Shown: positions 32,176-35,242 of the stretch, piece after piece | How positions within the stretch are numbered: the first letter of the stretch is position 1 | Layout: every line of letters begins with the position of its first letter | Made by a program: the position numbers and the translations under genes | Assembly: GCA_002320455.1 (NCBI GenBank) | Contig: DCKU01000043.1 | Span: 1 to 35,242, forward strand | DNA from: Salinisphaera sp. UBA1666 | GTDB lineage: Bacteria > Pseudomonadota > Gammaproteobacteria > Nevskiales > Salinisphaeraceae | Direction of reading: 5' to 3' | DNA: 35,242 bases | Notes under the pieces: model-generated | Seen by the model: only the letters and a program-made list of their open reading frames with translations | Told to the model about the DNA's origin: nothing | Databases searched by the model: none

Positions 32176-32967
32176 ATGGGTTTTCTAAGCGGCAAGAAAG
32201 CGCTCGTCACGGGCCTTGCCAGCGACCGTTCCATCGCCTACGGCATTGCCCGCGCCATGCGCGACCAGGGCGCCGAGCTGGTGTTGACCTACCAGGGTGA
32301 CAAGCTCAAGTCCCGCGTCGAAAAGATGGGCGAAGACCTGGGTGCCACCGCGGTGTTGCCGCTGGACGTGGCCGAGGATGACCAGATCGAGGCCTTGTTC
32401 ACGTCGCTCGGCGAGCACTGGTCGGAACTGGATGTGCTGGTGCATGCCATCGGTTTTGCTCCGCGCGAAGCGCTGTCGGGCGGCTATCTGGACAGCATCT
32501 CGCGTGATGCCTCATCAGTGGCCCATGACATCAGTGCCTACAGCTTTGCCGCACTGGCCAAGGCCGCCCGGCCCATGCTCTCCGACAAGGCGTCGCTGAT
32601 CACCCTGACCTATCTGGGCGCCGAGCGCGTCATGCCGGGCTATAACGTCATGGGCCCGGCCAAGGCCAGCCTGGAAGCCAACATGCGTTTCATCGCCGCG
32701 GATCTCGGCGCGCGCGGCGTCCGCGTCAACGCCATTTCAGCGGGCCCGATCAAAACCCTGGCTGCGGCCGGTATCGGCGGTTTCCGCAAAATGCTCACTT
32801 ACGCCAAGGACACGGCCGCCCTCAAGCGCAACGTCACCCAAGAAGAAATCGGCAACGCCGCGGCTTTTCTCGGCTCGGACCTGGCCTCGGGGATCACCGG
32901 CGAGGTGATCTACGTCGACGGGGGCTATCGCGTGATGGGCATGGGGCCGCTGGAAGCCAGCGAATAA
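32176..32967 (+). CDS. fabI: Enoyl-ACP reductase (NADH), FabI
   Basis: A 263-residue short-chain dehydrogenase-fold enzyme. The NADH-binding start GLASDRSIAYGIARAM is the FabI variant of the Rossmann glycine motif. The catalytic Tyr-x6-Lys is in YNVMGPAKAS and the upstream Tyr in TLTYLGAERV. The substrate/triclosan pocket residues IGFAP and GFRKM are retained, so the usual inhibitor-sensitive type is predicted from sequence. AGGAG lies 4-5 nt before the ATG. It reduces trans-2-enoyl-ACP in the last step of each fatty-acid elongation cycle. It is followed by a strong terminator shared with ppiD. Confidence 0.97.
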   Translation: MGFLSGKKALVTGLASDRSIAYGIARAMRDQGAELVLTYQGDKLKSRVEKMGEDLGATAVLPLDVAEDDQIEALFTSLGEHWSELDVLVHAIGFAPREALSGGYLDSISRDASSVAHDISAYSFAALAKAARPMLSDKASLITLTYLGAERVMPGYNVMGPAKASLEANMRFIAADLGARGVRVNAISAGPIKTLAAAGIGGFRKMLTYAKDTAALKRNVTQEEIGNAAAFLGSDLASGITGEVIYVDGGYRVMGMGPLEASE

Positions 32968-32991
32968 TCACGCGACACACGTCGCAGACTC

Positions 32992-33025
32992 AAAAAGCCG
33001 GCAACAAACGTTGCCGGCTTTTTTT
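32992..33025. terminator. Bidirectional Rho-independent terminator between fabI and ppiD
   Basis: A 9-bp perfect stem (32997-33005 with 33010-33018, loop AAAC) is flanked by A5 and T7. It serves both convergent genes. Confidence 0.93.
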
Positions 33026-33106
33026 ATGCCAGAGGTATGCCGGCCCGCGATGAGACCGCCACACACGCTGTGCGCGGGCCCGCCGAGGCCGTATACGTAA
33101 CGCAGC

Positions 33107-35038
33107 TTACGAGTCTGCCTCGCCTGCCTTGAGGCTGTCTTTTTCGATCTTGATATCGGCTTGATTGACCAGATACCGATCGAAGGCCGCATTCTCGAGC
33201 GAGGCGTTGTATTGACGCTGCTGCTGGGCAATCTGTTGCTTGCGCGCCTTCTGCGAGCCGTCCGCGTCGTCGTTCAAGCGCTGGCCGCTCACGGCAATGA
33301 CCACGGGCATGCCATCGCTGCTGGTCGCCACGTCTTCGCCGTGGCTGTCGTCACCCTGGCCCTCGAGCGCGATCGCGAACGCGGCTTGATTGAGTGCCGG
33401 GTCAACGGCGTTGTCGCGGCGACCGATATAGCCCGGAGTTTCGAGGCGGGTGCCTTTCATATCGCCGGCGATCGATTGCAGCGAGTCCCCGGCGTCGAGC
33501 CGGGCCACGGCCTGGTCGGCGGACTTTTTCGCTTTGTCGGCCGCTCGCTCGGTCTTGATCCGTTCACGAATCACAGGCGCTACATCGGCCAAATCACGCG
33601 GCTGGGCTGCTTCGTGTTCGGCTACGCGCAGCACGATCTCACGCGTATCCCCCAGTTTAATGACGCGGCTGTTGAGCCCGTCCTTGACCACTGCGTCGGA
33701 AAACGCGGCGTCACGCACTGCGTCGTACTGGCCGATGCCCGGCCCGCCGTCGGCGGTGATCCATTCGCTGGTCTGCGGCGAGAGCGACAGCGACTTGCTG
33801 ATCGTCTTCAGGTCGTTGGGGGCCTGATAGGCCAGATCTTCCAGCGTATCGGATTTCTCGGCAAAGGCCTTCTCGCGCGCATCGTCTTGGGCCATCGCCT
33901 TCAGACGCGCCTGGACCTGTGGGTCGTCGAACGCCGGCCGTTTGGCCGCTGTCTGTCCGGTCATACGGATCAAGTACCAGGCGTCGTCGGTCTTGATGGG
34001 GTTGGATAGCGCGCCCTTGTCCAAGCCGAACAGCGCATCGCCCACCGCGGCCGGCAACGCCGACTTCGGCTGCTCATCGACCGCGCGATACGTGACGCCG
34101 TCGGTCTGATCGGCCAGCGCGGCCAGATCCGGCGAATCGGCCTGCTTGAGCTGCTGCGTGATCTGGCTGATCGTCTGTCGAGCGTTTGACTGGCCGTCTT
34201 GGCCGTCGATGGCCACCCGAATCATGTCGGCACTGCGGGTTTCAGGCGTGCCGAAACTGGCTGCCTTGTCGTCATAGATCGCGCGCAGGGCGGATTCGCT
34301 GGTGTCCGCCTCGGTGTCCAGCGTACTCGCGTTCAGGCTGACATAGGACAGCTTGACCCGCTCGGGACGCATGAAGGCGTCCTTGTGTGCGTTGTAGTAA
34401 GCGCTCACGTCGTCGTCGCTGACCGTGATGCCGTCATCAAAGGCGTCGGGCTCGAAGTACAGCAGCGACACCTTGCGCTGGGTATTGGCCTGGGCATAGG
34501 CCTGATCGATTTCGGGCGCAACCGCGAACGCGCCCAGGCGTATCACCTGGCCGACCTGGTCGCCGAGGAGCGCGGTGCGCAGGCGGGCTTCGTATTGCGC
34601 CGGTTGCATCCCCGAGCCGGCCAGCAGCTGCTTGTAACGGGCGGGTGAAAAAGTGCCGTCCTGCTGGAACTGCGGATTATCACGAATATAGGCCAACAAA
34701 TCGGCATCGCTGACGCGATAGCCGTTGTCCTTCGCATACTGCGTGACCACGGCCTGATCGATCAGGCGTTGCAGTACGCTGCGACGGACTTCGCCGGGCG
34801 GAAACACGCTGGAGTCGAAGCTATCGCCCATGACCTGGCGCAGCTGCTGGTAGCGCTGGTCAAAGCCCCGCTGGAGCTGTGACTGCTTGATTTCGGTATC
34901 GCCGGCCGTGGCCACCGTCGGATCACTCGAGGGCGTGAAATAAGACCCGATGCCCCAGACGCCGAACACCACGGCGATGATACCGACCACGATATAAGCC
35001 AAGGGGCCACTGGCCCCGTCCCGAATCCTTTGCAGCAT
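33107..35038 (-). CDS. ppiD: PpiD-like periplasmic peptidyl-prolyl isomerase/chaperone
   Basis: A 643-residue protein (family about 620). A short cytoplasmic N-terminus (MLQRIRDGASG) precedes a single membrane anchor (about 13-32, LAYIVVGIIAVVFGVWGIGS). The SurA-N-like chaperone region follows (SQLQRGFDQRYQQLRQVMGD, VLQRLIDQAVVTQYAKDNGY), then a divergent PpiC-type parvulin domain at about 265-365 (ALFGLDKGALSNPIKTDDAW YLI) and a helical C-terminal portion. It assists folding of proteins emerging from the Sec translocon. In many gammaproteobacteria it follows lon-hupB; here only a tRNA is visible upstream. The catalytic parvulin residues look weak, as is usual for PpiD. Confidence 0.93.
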   Translation of the reverse strand: MLQRIRDGASGPLAYIVVGIIAVVFGVWGIGSYFTPSSDPTVATAGDTEIKQSQLQRGFDQRYQQLRQVMGDSFDSSVFPPGEVRRSVLQRLIDQAVVTQYAKDNGYRVSDADLLAYIRDNPQFQQDGTFSPARYKQLLAGSGMQPAQYEARLRTALLGDQVGQVIRLGAFAVAPEIDQAYAQANTQRKVSLLYFEPDAFDDGITVSDDDVSAYYNAHKDAFMRPERVKLSYVSLNASTLDTEADTSESALRAIYDDKAASFGTPETRSADMIRVAIDGQDGQSNARQTISQITQQLKQADSPDLAALADQTDGVTYRAVDEQPKSALPAAVGDALFGLDKGALSNPIKTDDAWYLIRMTGQTAAKRPAFDDPQVQARLKAMAQDDAREKAFAEKSDTLEDLAYQAPNDLKTISKSLSLSPQTSEWITADGGPGIGQYDAVRDAAFSDAVVKDGLNSRVIKLGDTREIVLRVAEHEAAQPRDLADVAPVIRERIKTERAADKAKKSADQAVARLDAGDSLQSIAGDMKGTRLETPGYIGRRDNAVDPALNQAAFAIALEGQGDDSHGEDVATSSDGMPVVIAVSGQRLNDDADGSQKARKQQIAQQQRQYNASLENAAFDRYLVNQADIKIEKDSLKAGEADS

Positions 35039-35148
35039 GCAACCGTCCCGTTATCGAGTTGTATCGGACAAGCCCTGCATTGTGCCTGCCCCGAGCGCGG
35101 GCCGCATTACCCGAGCCTCACGCACGGGCGGCACGCCAAATTTCAGAC

Positions 35149-35177
35149 AAAAAAAAGACGCCCCAAAGGACGTCTTT
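35149..35177 (-). terminator. Rho-independent terminator after the tRNA gene
   Basis: On the minus strand a 10-bp stem with one G-U pair (35154-35163 with 35168-35177, 4-nt loop) runs into a U8 stretch (35149-35156). It lies 27 bp downstream of the tRNA 3' end and ends that transcript before ppiD. Confidence 0.9.
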
Positions 35178-35204
35178 TCAGTCTCGCCCCTTGAAAGGCG
35201 CGAT

Positions 35205-35242
35205 TGGCGGAGCGGACGGGACTCGAACCCGCGACCTCCGGC
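35205..35242 (-). tRNA. tRNA-Asp, 3' portion, cut by the window edge
   Basis: The reverse strand reads an anticodon-stem end (GCCGG), variable loop AGGTC, then a T arm GCGGGTTCGAGTCCCGT, acceptor strand CCGCTCC, discriminator G and an encoded CCA (35205-35207). This matches the 3' half of gammaproteobacterial tRNA-Asp, whose 5' acceptor strand is GGAGCGG. The anticodon lies outside the window, so identity rests on similarity of the T arm and acceptor. Confidence 0.85.

Noticed and set aside
35205..35242. tRNA as an integration site for a mobile element
   Set aside because: No integrase, no duplicated tRNA end and only housekeeping genes are found next to it in this window.

Overview
The window is GC-rich chromosomal DNA from a gammaproteobacterium. 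The markers are the mltD–gloB–yafS-like–rnhA–dnaQ neighbourhood also known from Escherichia coli, a FadB/FadA pair, FabI, PpiD next to a tRNA-Asp, and a TtpC-type (Vibrio TonB2-like) energy-transducing cluster. A Mrp/Mbh-type cation antiporter operon and a phasin-like protein would fit a halotolerant or marine, polyhydroxyalkanoate-storing organism. A Salinisphaera-like bacterium is my guess from gene content, not something the sequence proves. Nothing looks like a phage, a CRISPR array or a complete insertion sequence.

Layout: (i) 148-840, a small outer-membrane beta-barrel protein. (ii) 1048-11738, all on the minus strand and transcribed right to left: DUF3450 coiled-coil protein, TtpC (signal peptide + coiled coil + TolQ-like channel), ExbB, ExbD, TonB, a TPR protein, then (after an AT-rich island) an Oar-like TonB-dependent receptor with two N-terminal beta-sandwich-like domains, and a glycine-rich, beta-helix-like lipoprotein closed by a strong terminator. 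This reads as one self-contained outer-membrane energisation module. (iii) 12057-12887, an aldo/keto reductase gene interrupted by one in-frame amber codon. (iv) 13006-16357, fadB-fadA (beta-oxidation), divergent from a PhaF-like phasin with a very long Lys/Ser/Ala tail. (v) 18000-19663, an ArsR-methyltransferase fusion translationally coupled to a TVP38/TMEM64 membrane protein.

(vi) 19720-27351, a ten-gene, mostly ATGA-coupled operon for a Mrp-like antiporter. Its order, E-F-G-(MbhD/E)-B-C-D, is that of archaeal Mbh membrane modules rather than of mrpABCDEFG. The usual giant MrpA is absent: its C-terminal part is a separate gene and there are three NuoL/M/N-type subunits plus a 100-residue membrane protein. 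(vii) 27416-32100, dnaQ, rnhA and a YafS-like protein on the minus strand, divergent from gloB-mltD. A 135-bp inverted repeat built from 10-bp units sits between dnaQ and rnhA. (viii) 32176-35242, fabI, convergent ppiD, and the 3' part of a tRNA-Asp at the right edge.

Functional links: the DUF3450/TtpC/ExbBD/TonB/TPR genes probably convert proton-motive force into work on the adjacent receptor. FadBA and the phasin both touch acyl-CoA/PHA metabolism. The antiporter supports Na+/pH homeostasis. The remaining genes are housekeeping: replication proofreading, RNA/DNA hybrid removal, methylglyoxal detoxification, murein turnover, fatty-acid synthesis and periplasmic folding.
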